This document shows positions 23,648-32,174 of a stretch of DNA of 64,000 bases, piece by piece. This stretch comes from Acetilactobacillus jinshanensis_A (GTDB lineage Bacteria; Bacillota; Bacilli; Lactobacillales; Lactobacillaceae). The notes under the pieces are model-generated. The model was not told where the DNA came from, did no database searches, and saw only the letters and a program-made list of their open reading frames with translations. Made by a program: the position numbers and the translations under genes. The stretch's first letter is position 1; each line of letters opens with the position of its first letter. The stretch covers positions 1,102,931 to 1,166,930 of the forward strand of contig CP171343.1 in the NCBI GenBank assembly GCA_043289735.1, in the 5' to 3' direction.

Positions 23648-25054
23648 ATGCCTGACAATCAATCGAACGTCGGTGTTATCGGTATGGCCGTAATGGGCAA
23701 AAACCTGGCCCTCAACATCGAAAGTCACGGCTACACCGTTAGCGTTTTTAACCGCACCGCTGCTAAAACCAAATCGTTCGTCGAAAATCACGAAGATAAA
23801 AATTTAATTCCGAGTTTCAATCTAAAAGACTTCGTTCATTCGCTACAGAAGCCCCGTAAAATTATTATGATGGTTAAAGCGGGAATTAGCCCGCTATTGG
23901 ACAAAAGCGATATTCTGATCGACGGCGGCAATGCTAATTTCCACGATACCATCCGCCGAAACGCTAAGTTAGCTAAAGCCGGAATCTATTTTCTCGGTAT
24001 GGGCGTTTCCGGTGGCGAAATGGGCGCTTTGCACGGACCGTCGTTAATGCCCGGTGGTCACGAAAAAGCCTACGACATCGTTAAGCCCATTCTGACCCAG
24101 ATCGCCGCTAAGGCTCACGACGGTCAACCCTGTGTAACCTACGTAGGCCCTAACGGTGCCGGCCACTACGTTAAGATGGTCCATAACGGAATCGAATACG
24201 GCGACGAAGAGTTAATCGACGAAACTTACAACCTACTCCGTAATTTAGCGGGAATTAACGTCGATCAATTATCCAAAATTTTCGCTAAATGGAACCAGGG
24301 CGAACTTAACAGTTACCTCATTAAAATCACGGCCAATATCCTAAGCCGAAAAGATGACTTAAGTTCCGACCGTTCGGTACCCATCGTCGACATGATCCTA
24401 GACGAAGGTAAAAATAAGGGTACCGGCCGCTGGAGTTCCGAAGACGCCATGGCGATCGGCGCCCCGCAGTCGTTGATTACCGAATCGGTCTTCGCCCGCT
24501 TCATCTCCATGATGAAGAATCAGCGGATGCATGCGGCAAAAATCTTACCAGGTCCCAAAAAAAAAGATCGGGTCAAGCCCGATAAAAACATCGTGGAAGA
24601 AGCCCGCCAGGCTTTATACTTTAGCAAAATCATGAGCTACGCCCAGGGCTTCGTTCAGTTACAGATGGCCTCCAAGACCTATAAATGGCATTTAAAGTAC
24701 GGTAAGTTAGCTCAGATCTGGCGAGCCGGTTGCATCATCCGCGCTAAATTTCTGCAAAACATTACCAACGCGTTTGCTAAGAAGCCGAATTTTCAGAATC
24801 TTCTAATGGATCCGTACTTTGCCAGCGTAGCTAAGAAATACCAGAAATCGGCCCGAAAAGTCGTGGCTTTAGCCACCCTGGACGGCATCCCGGTTCCCTG
24901 CTTATCAGCGGCCGTTTCCTACTACGATTCGTTCCGGGCTAAAGTCCTGCCGGCTAATTTACTGCAGGCGCAGCGTGATTACTTCGGTGCGCATACGTAC
25001 CACCGGATTGATCGGCCGGGAACTTTCCATTATACGTGGTATAAGGAACAATAA
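23648..25054 (+). CDS. gnd: 6-phosphogluconate dehydrogenase paralogue with internal deletion
   Basis: Decarboxylates 6-phosphogluconate to ribulose 5-phosphate. The fingerprint GVIGMAVMGKNLALNIES, the substrate loop GMGVSGGEMGALHGPSLMPGG, HYVKMVHNGIEYGDEELI and the C-terminal FGAHTYHRIDRPGTFH (dimer-partner Arg/His) are all present. Compared with the second copy at 26953-28389, about ten residues are missing between VKAG and PLLDK (about residue 77), right after the coenzyme-binding loop; the gap is in frame. Codon use is mixed, unlike the strongly optimised second copy. It may be a minor isozyme or on the way to inactivation. It starts with ATG behind aaaggaa. Confidence 0.88.
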   Translation: MPDNQSNVGVIGMAVMGKNLALNIESHGYTVSVFNRTAAKTKSFVENHEDKNLIPSFNLKDFVHSLQKPRKIIMMVKAGISPLLDKSDILIDGGNANFHDTIRRNAKLAKAGIYFLGMGVSGGEMGALHGPSLMPGGHEKAYDIVKPILTQIAAKAHDGQPCVTYVGPNGAGHYVKMVHNGIEYGDEELIDETYNLLRNLAGINVDQLSKIFAKWNQGELNSYLIKITANILSRKDDLSSDRSVPIVDMILDEGKNKGTGRWSSEDAMAIGAPQSLITESVFARFISMMKNQRMHAAKILPGPKKKDRVKPDKNIVEEARQALYFSKIMSYAQGFVQLQMASKTYKWHLKYGKLAQIWRAGCIIRAKFLQNITNAFAKKPNFQNLLMDPYFASVAKKYQKSARKVVALATLDGIPVPCLSAAVSYYDSFRAKVLPANLLQAQRDYFGAHTYHRIDRPGTFHYTWYKEQ

Positions 25055-25062
25055 TTATATTA

Positions 25063-26056
25063 ACCATTATTATAATATTAGTGTCGTCCCGCAGAACCAT
25101 GTTGGCATGGTAACCATGTGGGGCAAATGTGTAAATCGCAATCATCCATGGGGCTCTGGTATCCATTTCAAGTTACCATTCGTTGAGCATATTATCTCAG
25201 TTAATTTGGCTCAAGGCAATATTAAATTAAGTGTAATTCCACCATTGCTATTACTACGTCAGACCAAGCTTTAGCATATGCTAACGTGGCTTTAACTTAT
25301 CATGTTACTAATCCTTATGATTATATCTGGGGAAACCAAGATTCGGTCGAAAGTATGCGACAGAAAGTTCAATCCATGCTCCGTGATATTATTGGTGGCA
25401 TGAAGTTAACTGACGCCTTGGATTCTAACGAAAAGATTCAATCTGAATTACAAAAGCGGATTGCCGCAGCTACTGATATGTACGGTTTACACGTCGATCA
25501 AGTCAATATTGAGCAGTTACAAGCTTCTAAAGAAATGCAAAATCATATGGACGAACAGAAACGATCCCAATTAGACAAAGTATCAAAGAAAAACGAAGCT
25601 GACGGTGATGCTGCTAAAATTAAAGCTACTAATGATGCACAAAATCAAGCCACCGTTAATACTGCTAAAGCACAAGCCAAAGCTACGGAACGCCAAGCAG
25701 ATGCTCAAAAGTACGCAATTCAGAAAAATGCTGATGCCAAACAGTACAGCGTCCAAGTAATGCAGAGAGTCTTAAAAGAAATTGGTAATAATCCTAAATT
25801 AGCAGCTGCTTACTTTAATTATTTATCCATTAACGCTTATGATGATTTAGCTCAATCTGGCAACCTGGTATTCTCAGATGGTCAGTCCAACCATTTCGGT
25901 AATATTCCTAAAATGGCGGCCATGCAAAAAGTTTGGCATAAAGATGATTTCTTAAGAGATGCTTTTTTATTATTAACAGTTAAATTAAATTTTTTAAGTT
26001 TTAAAAATAATAATCTCTTATTAAGTACATTTTTAAGAATAAGCCGTACATTCTGA
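25063..26056 (+). pseudogene. SPFH/Band 7 (stomatin-like) protein, frameshifted
   Basis: A membrane-microdomain scaffold family. The N-terminal hydrophobic helix (IIILTIIIILVS) and VVPQNHVGMVTMWGK are in different frames. HPWGSGIHFKLPFVEHI continues until a frameshift near 25240; the restored frame reads TSDQALAYANVALTYHVTNPYDYIWG, then a long Ala/Gln/Lys coiled coil and a C-terminal tail. Two frameshifts leave the largest open piece (25286-26056) without the membrane anchor. There is no clear start codon of its own, and the beginning abuts the gnd1 stop. I judge it a pseudogene unless the sequence is wrong. Confidence 0.75.
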
Positions 26057-26059
26057 CGT

Positions 26060-26755
26060 CACCGATAAACGGATAGCTTTTTGTTCACCAGTAAAGAACT
26101 TTTGGGCAACCTTCCCACTTTCGGCTTCGGGTAATTAGATGTTCATTCTCAATCACATCTAAAGTGGCCGAACAAGCGGCAGCCGTAACCGGATTACCAG
26201 CCGTCGTAGATGTATTTTCAGGAAAGACTAGCGATTCCATGATTGGAAGTGCTGAACAGACCACCATTTTCCGGAACGGCCCATACCCTGGTTAACTTCA
26301 TCGACTGCTAGTAAAATTCCGTGCTGATGAGCGAACTTCGTAACCTGCTGAAGATACGGGTCGGTGCCTTAACGATGCCGTTATCGCCCTGAATCGGCTC
26401 GATCATAATGACCGCCGTTTCGTCAGCCGGTACATAGTCTTAAACGATAACAGGAATTCCTGGAACATCCGATCAATGAACTGGTCTTCGGATTCACCCT
26501 TAAGCGTAACCACGGAACCGGATAAGGGACCTTTACCATGCCTGGTAATAACGGTCCGATATGCCGAATTTGATCCAGACTACCGGAAGCTGAGGCACCA
26601 CCATAGTCGAACCATGACAAGCTCCTGTATAACTAATTACATATTGGCGATGAGTATAGCCGCGAGCAAATTTGATTATGGAATCTGCCGCAGCGGAGCC
26701 AGAAGTCCCCCAGCTAATTTCAACTGGTCCGAATATCTATTCATCTGATTTAATA
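26060..26755 (-). pseudogene. class III PLP aminotransferase remnant
   Basis: Piecewise translation gives SWGTSGSAAADSIIKFARGY, RQYVISYTGACHGST, LPGMVKVPYPVPW, VPADETAVIMIEPIQGDNGI, HQHGILLAVDEVNQGMGRSGKWW and then ENTSTTAGNPVTAAACSATL. This is the acetylornithine/GABA-type (class III) aminotransferase order. The N-terminal third is missing. At least four frameshifts separate the pieces, and the stretch that should hold the PLP-binding lysine (between the SVQHF equivalent and PIMES) is deleted. Certainly non-functional. Confidence 0.85.
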
Positions 26756-26888
26756 AAACTGATCATTACTTTTTGAGTTAATATTATTAATATCCTTAAT
26801 AATTATTAAATTTATAAACTAATTTAATTATATTATTATAATAGTTAAAATTTTCTCGGAAAGTCCCTTAAAATATGGGATCGAATGG

Positions 26889-26917
26889 TTAAGAAAGCGG
26901 TTAATTCGTGCTATGAT
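26889..26917 (+). promoter_or_regulatory. gnd2 promoter with extended -10
   Basis: TTAAGA, 17 bases, TATGAT preceded by TGc (extended -10), 36 bases upstream of the gnd2 start. It is the best-formed protein-gene promoter I see in this part. Confidence 0.6.
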
Positions 26918-26952
26918 TAAGTATAGAAAGTAATGAAGGGAGCTCATTAACA

Positions 26953-28389
26953 ATGAAGCAAGCAAATATTGGAGTCATTGGTGTTGCCCCAATGGGCAGT
27001 AACTTGGCTTTAAACATTGAAAGCCGCGGCTATACCGTTGCAGTATGGAACCGTACCGGTTCTAAGACTAAGCGATTCGTTCAGAAGAATTCTGGCAAGA
27101 ACTTAATCGCTACTTATACTTTAAAAGACTTAGTTAAGTCCATTAAAAAGCCTCGTAATATCGTTATGATGATCAAAGCTGGTAAACCAACTGACATCGT
27201 CATTAATAAGTTAATTCCGTTATTAGACAAAGGTGATACCTTAGTCGATGGTGGTAATACTCCATTCAAAGATACCATCGCCCGTAACAAGAAATTAGAT
27301 AAGTCCGGTATTAACTTTATCGGCATGGGTGTTTCTGGTGGTACTTCCGGTGCTCGATTCGGTCCTGCCTTAATGCCTGGTGGTCAGTATTCTGCATACA
27401 AGAATATCAAGCCAATCTTAGACAAGATCGCTGCTAAGACTCCGGATGGCCGTCCAACCGAAATCTATTGTGGACCTAACGGTGCTGGTCACTACGTAAA
27501 GATGGTTCATAACGGTATCGAATACGCCGATGAAGAATTAATCGGTGAAACCTACACCATCTTACGTCACTTATGTGGCTTAAGCGTCGACAAGATCGCC
27601 GCTATCTTCAAGAAATGGAACAAGGGTGAATTAGATAGCTACTTAATCGATATCTTTGCTAACTTATTAGCTAAGAAAGATAAGAACGGTAAGCCGGTTG
27701 TCGACATCATCTTAGATGAAGCCGAAAACAAAGGTACTGGTAAGTGGAGTTCTGAAGATGCCTTAAACTTAGGTGTTCCTCAGTCCATCATTACCGAAGC
27801 CGTTTACGCTCGTTTCGTTTCCATGTTAAAGGACGAACGTGCCGACGCTAAGAAAGTCTTAAACGGCCCTAGCAAGGATGAAATGGTCAAGCCAACCGCT
27901 GACGTAATTGAAAACTGCCGTAAAGCCTTATACTTCGGTAAAGTTATCAGTTACGCTCAAGGCTTTGAACAGTTACGCTTCGCATCTAAGTACTACAACT
28001 GGAACTACCACTTCGACCAAATCGCCGTTGACTGGGAAGCCGGTTGCATTATCCGTGCTAAGCTTTTACAGCCAATCGAAAAGGCATTCAAGAAGAACCC
28101 TAAGTTACCAAACTTATTATTAGATCCTTACTTCGCTAAGGTTGCTAATAAGTACCAGGATGCCGCTCGTAAGATCTCTGCATTAGCAATGCGTAACGGG
28201 GTTGCCATTCCTTGCTTCAGCTCTGCCGTATCCTACTTTGATGAATACCGTACACCAACCAGCCCTAACGCTGCATGTATCCAGATGATGCGTGATACCT
28301 TTGGTGACCATGGTGTATTCTTCAGAAACGACATTCACCGTCAAGGCACTCGTTTACACTTATCCGACTTGGAAAAGTCTGACAAGTAA
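26953..28389 (+). CDS. gnd: 6-phosphogluconate dehydrogenase, main copy
   Basis: A full-length 478-residue enzyme. The coenzyme loop GVIGVAPMGSNLALNIES, NRTGSKT, GMGVSGGTSGARFGPALMPGG, HYVKMVHNGIEYADEELI and NKGTGKWSSEDAL are all in place. Codon use is strongly biased (TTA, GGT, CGT, AAG), similar to xfp, so this is probably the highly expressed copy. The C-terminus is unusual: where most 6PGDHs, including gnd1, have FGAHTYERxDxxGxFH, this one has FGDHGVFFRNDIHRQGTRLH. The substrate-contacting His and Arg contributed across the dimer may therefore be placed differently. Good ribosome site aagggag; followed by a terminator. Confidence 0.95.
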   Translation: MKQANIGVIGVAPMGSNLALNIESRGYTVAVWNRTGSKTKRFVQKNSGKNLIATYTLKDLVKSIKKPRNIVMMIKAGKPTDIVINKLIPLLDKGDTLVDGGNTPFKDTIARNKKLDKSGINFIGMGVSGGTSGARFGPALMPGGQYSAYKNIKPILDKIAAKTPDGRPTEIYCGPNGAGHYVKMVHNGIEYADEELIGETYTILRHLCGLSVDKIAAIFKKWNKGELDSYLIDIFANLLAKKDKNGKPVVDIILDEAENKGTGKWSSEDALNLGVPQSIITEAVYARFVSMLKDERADAKKVLNGPSKDEMVKPTADVIENCRKALYFGKVISYAQGFEQLRFASKYYNWNYHFDQIAVDWEAGCIIRAKLLQPIEKAFKKNPKLPNLLLDPYFAKVANKYQDAARKISALAMRNGVAIPCFSSAVSYFDEYRTPTSPNAACIQMMRDTFGDHGVFFRNDIHRQGTRLHLSDLEKSDK

Positions 28390-28420
28390 TTTAAAGCGAA
28401 GTTTAATTTTAATAATTTTA

Positions 28421-28451
28421 AAGGGCGTTCGTTTTACGAACGTCTTTTTTG
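28421..28451 (+). terminator. intrinsic terminator after gnd2
   Basis: A hairpin of cgttcg / cgaacg with flanking pairs is followed by six T residues. Confidence 0.75.
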
Positions 28452-28455
28452 TTAC

Positions 28456-28890
28456 CTAGAAATATATTAGTGAGTTGATTAGGGCGATGTTCTTATGACT
28501 GTAATACACCTGTTCCTGACGGTAGGAATAAATATCCTGGGGACTGGGGCTGTAGAGTAAAACGTTTTTGATCTCGTTCTTATGGATCAGGCCCAGCCGG
28601 CGCTTAATGTTATTGATCCAGTTAATGATAGGTTAAGGTTAATGTCCCGCAGAGAATACCCGATGAACAGAAAGACGTGGGTCATCAACAGGGACTTCAT
28701 GAACGCGGAGATCGCAATGTGCGTGTATTTGTAATTGAGGTAGTCCGATTCCCGCAGACTGCTCCAGCAAAGTATCGTAATTGGTGGTAATAATGTGGTC
28801 GGGCTGAACTCGTTCCAGGTCGGTAAATTAGAATTTTTCGAAATGCCCGCCCCCACGAAGAGGACCAGGCGGGACTGCTGATAAGCATAA
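28456..28890 (-). pseudogene. SIR2-family protein remnant
   Basis: Piecewise translation gives SRLVLFVGAGISKNSNLPTW (nucleotide loop), PDHIITTNYDTLLEQSAG (the ITTNYD signature of SIR2-like proteins), ESDYLNYKYTHIAISAFMKS, THVFLFIGYSLRDINL, then in another frame IINWINNIKRRLGLIHKNE and LLYSPSPQDIYSYRQEQVYY to the stop at 28456. There are large deletions between the motifs and at least three frame changes. The family includes NAD-consuming anti-phage proteins, so this may be a dead defence gene. No partner gene is left beside it. Confidence 0.8.
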
Positions 28891-29033
28891 ACGAATATAA
28901 TAAAATTGTAATCAAGAAAGAAGTTCTTATAATGTTATTAAGATCAATTCAGGATTTAAATTCACTGAACAAGTCGTCGTAGTCGTCTCGGTCTTAGACT
29001 AAAACGACTGCGGTTCTTTAGCATTATAAAAAC

Positions 29034-29075
29034 TGAGTCCACGCAGTTTTAATTATTAATAACTGTGTGGATTCA
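29034..29075 (+). promoter_or_regulatory. leader hairpin 1 upstream of the permease gene
   Basis: A 15-bp imperfect stem (tgagtccacgcagtt / aactgtgtggattca, two G-U-type positions) has an AT-only loop. It precedes the terminator-like hairpin 2 by 28 bases and shares sequence with it (aactgtg-gga), so alternative pairing between the two is possible. Confidence 0.5.
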
Positions 29076-29103
29076 CGGTGATCGAAAATTAATAAGAAAT
29101 ATG

Positions 29104-29136
29104 ATCCTCACGGTTATTAACTGTGAGGATTTTTTA
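29104..29136 (+). terminator. terminator-like hairpin 2 upstream of the permease gene
   Basis: The stem atcctcacggtt / aactgtgaggat with a 3-base loop and six following T residues ends about 34 bases before the permease start. It is either an attenuator or the terminator of a lost upstream gene. Confidence 0.7.
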
Positions 29137-29169
29137 ATGCATTATTTTATATGAAAGGAATGTTGATAA

Positions 29170-30525
29170 ATGGCCAAGAGTCATAAAATTAACGCCCTTG
29201 AAGCATTTGCCCTATCGTTAGCCAGTATGGCACCCACCGGATCCATGGCCGGTAATACCGGACCCGGTGCAAAATTCGCGGGCATTAATTTACCAATTTC
29301 GTTTTTAATCGCTGCGGTTGCGATGCTGTTCGTTGCGGTCGGCTTTTATAAAATGTCGAAGCTAATTTCCGCCGACGGTTCCGTTTACGCCTATAACCGG
29401 GAAGCTTTAGATGAACACTGGGGCTTTATCTCCGGCTGGCTAATTACCTTGTGCTACGGAACCTTTACCATCAGTATGTCGGGATTATCCGGTACTTACG
29501 CTAGTCTAATCTTAAAGAACTTCGGAATTAAATCATCCCCCGTTTGGATCGGTTTAATCATCTTTTTGCTAGCGTGGCTGATCCTTGATCACGGGATCAA
29601 GTTAACCAGTACCCTACCGCTGATCACTGAATTTATCGCTTTAGCAATTCTTCTGATCCTAAGCTTTATCATTATCTTTAAAGGCGGCCCTACGGGAACT
29701 AACGTTCAGCCGTTCATCCCGCACACCAAATTCTCCGGGATCGGCCAGGGCGCCGTATATACGGTCCTCTGCTTCGTGGGCTTTGAAGTTGCCTGTACGG
29801 TTGCCACCCGAACCAAGAATCCCAAGCGGTCCATCCCGATCGCTTTACTGTCCACCATCATCGGCGGCGCCGTTATCTTCGTTTTCGTTAGCTACGCCAT
29901 CGTTATCGGTTTCGGGACTAACGCCAAAGGTATCCAAGCTTTAGCAAATTCATCCGCGCCGTTAAACACGTTAGCGGCTCACTTCATGAATCCAGAAATG
30001 GCGACCTTGATCGACTTGGCGATCTTCTTGAGTGCCTTTGGAGCCGTCATCGGCATGATGAACGCCGCCGCCTATATGGTTTACGCCTTAGGTGAAAATA
30101 ATTACTTACCAAAACATTTAGGCAAATTTAGTTATCAGCATAACGCACCTTGCCACGCCATTAACGTTCTGGGTATCTTATGCTTCATTCTCTATTTAGG
30201 CGCCGCTTTACCGTTAGGCATCAACAACACCTACCTCTACTACATGACGATCGGCGCTCTAGGCATGATCATCGTTTATATCTTATCGTGTGCCGCAACC
30301 TTACGTCTCTTCATCATTCATCACGAGGCCACCTTTAAGCACTTATTAGCACCCGTTCTAGGCTTTATCGTTTTAATTCTGGTTCTTTTATCCAACGTTT
30401 ATCCGATCCCGAAGTTCCCGCTTAACATCATCCCGTACTTCGTATTGCTGTGGGGAATCGTTGGTTACGCCATGAGTGTTCACCACACTATAGGTCTTTT
30501 CTTTTCCCATTTTGCTAGTTTATAA
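29170..30525 (+). CDS. APC-family amino acid permease
   Basis: A 451-residue integral membrane protein with about 12 helices. The first helix has the unwound amino-acid-binding motif SLASMAPTGSMAGNTG. YKMSKLISADGSVYAYNREAL, FVGFEVACTVATRTKNPKRSIP (helix 6 and the following loop) and FGAVIGMMNAAAYMVYALGEN are typical of APC-superfamily permeases, here close to the EAT/GABA-type group. Substrate unknown. The start has aaaggaa 9 bases upstream. It is followed after 53 bases, without a terminator, by the first multicopper oxidase, so the two may be co-transcribed. The tandem-hairpin leader suggests conditional expression. Confidence 0.9.
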   Translation: MAKSHKINALEAFALSLASMAPTGSMAGNTGPGAKFAGINLPISFLIAAVAMLFVAVGFYKMSKLISADGSVYAYNREALDEHWGFISGWLITLCYGTFTISMSGLSGTYASLILKNFGIKSSPVWIGLIIFLLAWLILDHGIKLTSTLPLITEFIALAILLILSFIIIFKGGPTGTNVQPFIPHTKFSGIGQGAVYTVLCFVGFEVACTVATRTKNPKRSIPIALLSTIIGGAVIFVFVSYAIVIGFGTNAKGIQALANSSAPLNTLAAHFMNPEMATLIDLAIFLSAFGAVIGMMNAAAYMVYALGENNYLPKHLGKFSYQHNAPCHAINVLGILCFILYLGAALPLGINNTYLYYMTIGALGMIIVYILSCAATLRLFIIHHEATFKHLLAPVLGFIVLILVLLSNVYPIPKFPLNIIPYFVLLWGIVGYAMSVHHTIGLFFSHFASL

Positions 30526-30578
30526 TCATTTTAAATTGGTGTACTATAAAGACGAAATCACAATCAAAGAGGGATTTT

Positions 30579-32111
30579 ATGTCAAAATTATATACAAACT
30601 ACTTCTTTACAGATAAGAAGGATTACGACAAAAATGACGGCGGCTACGTTCCGTTACAGGTACCCGACGTCAAGCCGCAGCAATTGAGAATTCCAGAACC
30701 TTTGAAGCCAACCAAGGAAACTAAGACCGATATGTATTACCACATCACGTCCGAACCTGGCGAAACTCAATTGTTACCGGGTGCTAAAACCAAGACCTGG
30801 GGCTATAACCAGAGCTTATTGGGTAAGACCTTGATCTTTAAACGCGGCAAGACCATTCATCTAACGTTTACCAACAAACTGCCCGTATTAACGACCTATC
30901 ATTTACACGGACTAAACGTACCGGGCGACGTTGACGGCGGCTGCCACACCCCGTGGTATCCCGGTGAGACCAAGACCGTGAGCTTTAAGTGCGATCAGCC
31001 GGCTGCAACCTGCTGGATGCACGCGCATCCGTGTCCGTCCACTGCTCAGCAGGTCTGGCAAGGCTTAGCATGTGCGATCGTGATCGTAGATAAAAACGCC
31101 GAAAAGTTACCGATTCCTAAGAAGTACGGCGTTAACGACGTACCGTTAATTCTGCAGGACCGTAAATTCCATAAAAATAACCAGTGGGATTATATGAAAG
31201 ATTATAATCCAGATGGAGTTCAGGGTCCTACACCGATGATTGACGGAACCATCAATCCGTACTTTGACGTTACTACCCAGAAGGTCCGCTTCCGTTTAGT
31301 CGACGGTGCTAACCGTCGTGAATGGCGTCTGCATTTCTCCGATGATTTACCATTCACCCAGATTGCCGGTGACGGCAGTTTCTTACCGCATCCGGTTCAC
31401 ATGAACAAGTTAATGATTACCTGTGCCGAACGAGCTGAAATCGTGGTCGATTTCGGCAAATACAAGCCCGGTGACGTCGTTAAGCTTTATTGTGATCAAA
31501 CACCCATCGTCACCTTTAGAATCCATCAGATGACGCCTGATAACAGCAAATTACCGCATACTTTAGTTAAATTACCTGATCCACCCGTTAACAATAAACA
31601 CGTTCATAAGATCGTGATGGGCGGTACCGATGAAATGGTCGACATCAATGGTAAGAAATTCAATATGCAGCGAATCGATTCTAAACAAACCATCGGCCAG
31701 GTTGAATATTGGGACGTTACCAATTCTAATCAGCCTGGTCACGGTATGATTCATCCGTACCACATGCACGGCTGCCAATTCCGCATCGTTTCTCGTAACG
31801 GTCATGCCCCTTATCCAAATGAACACGGCTTAAAAGATACCCTAGGCGTTAACGCCGGTGAAACCGTTCGTTTAAAGGTCTGGTTCAACTGTCCAGGTGT
31901 CTTCATGTATCATTGCCACATTATCGAACACGAAGACGGTGGTATGATGGCCCAGATTAAAGTTATTGATCCCAAGAATCCGCATAAGAAGTATCACTTA
32001 ATGGATATGAAGACTTTGACTAATCACATTGCTAAAGAAAAAGGCATTAAACCGAGTCAAGTTGAAATGGGCGGTATGCATTCGTACCGTAAGATGCATA
32101 TGAAGATGTAA
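30579..32111 (+). CDS. multicopper oxidase (laccase-like), copy 1
   Basis: Oxidises phenolic, metal or amine substrates with reduction of O2 to water. The 510-residue protein lacks a signal peptide, so it is cytoplasmic. All copper ligands are visible: TYHLHGLNVPGDVDGG and CWMHAHPCPST (type 2/3), HPYHMHGCQF (type 1/2/3) and FMYHCHIIEHEDGGMMAQ, with the Cys flanked by type 3 His and the axial Met. Related CotA/SufI-type oxidases of lactic acid bacteria have been linked to biogenic amine degradation; whether this one does so is inference. Met/His-rich C-terminus (MGGMHSYRKMHMKM). It starts with ATG behind agaggga. It is followed by a terminator and a near-copy. Confidence 0.95.
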   Translation: MSKLYTNYFFTDKKDYDKNDGGYVPLQVPDVKPQQLRIPEPLKPTKETKTDMYYHITSEPGETQLLPGAKTKTWGYNQSLLGKTLIFKRGKTIHLTFTNKLPVLTTYHLHGLNVPGDVDGGCHTPWYPGETKTVSFKCDQPAATCWMHAHPCPSTAQQVWQGLACAIVIVDKNAEKLPIPKKYGVNDVPLILQDRKFHKNNQWDYMKDYNPDGVQGPTPMIDGTINPYFDVTTQKVRFRLVDGANRREWRLHFSDDLPFTQIAGDGSFLPHPVHMNKLMITCAERAEIVVDFGKYKPGDVVKLYCDQTPIVTFRIHQMTPDNSKLPHTLVKLPDPPVNNKHVHKIVMGGTDEMVDINGKKFNMQRIDSKQTIGQVEYWDVTNSNQPGHGMIHPYHMHGCQFRIVSRNGHAPYPNEHGLKDTLGVNAGETVRLKVWFNCPGVFMYHCHIIEHEDGGMMAQIKVIDPKNPHKKYHLMDMKTLTNHIAKEKGIKPSQVEMGGMHSYRKMHMKM

Positions 32112-32120
32112 ATAATCTAT

Positions 32121-32153
32121 TCGTTCAGAAAATAATCTCTGAACGATCTTTTT
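32121..32153 (+). terminator. terminator after oxidase copy 1
   Basis: The stem cgttcaga / tctgaacg with an AT loop is followed by six T residues. The same hairpin and loop recur after copy 2. Confidence 0.8.
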
Positions 32154-32174
32154 TATATCTAAAAGAGGGATTAA

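Noticed and set aside
29034..29136. T-box or known riboswitch upstream of the permease
   Set aside because: No T-box sequence (GGTGGnACCGCG type), no anticodon-like specifier loop and no recognised aptamer core; only two hairpins are visible.
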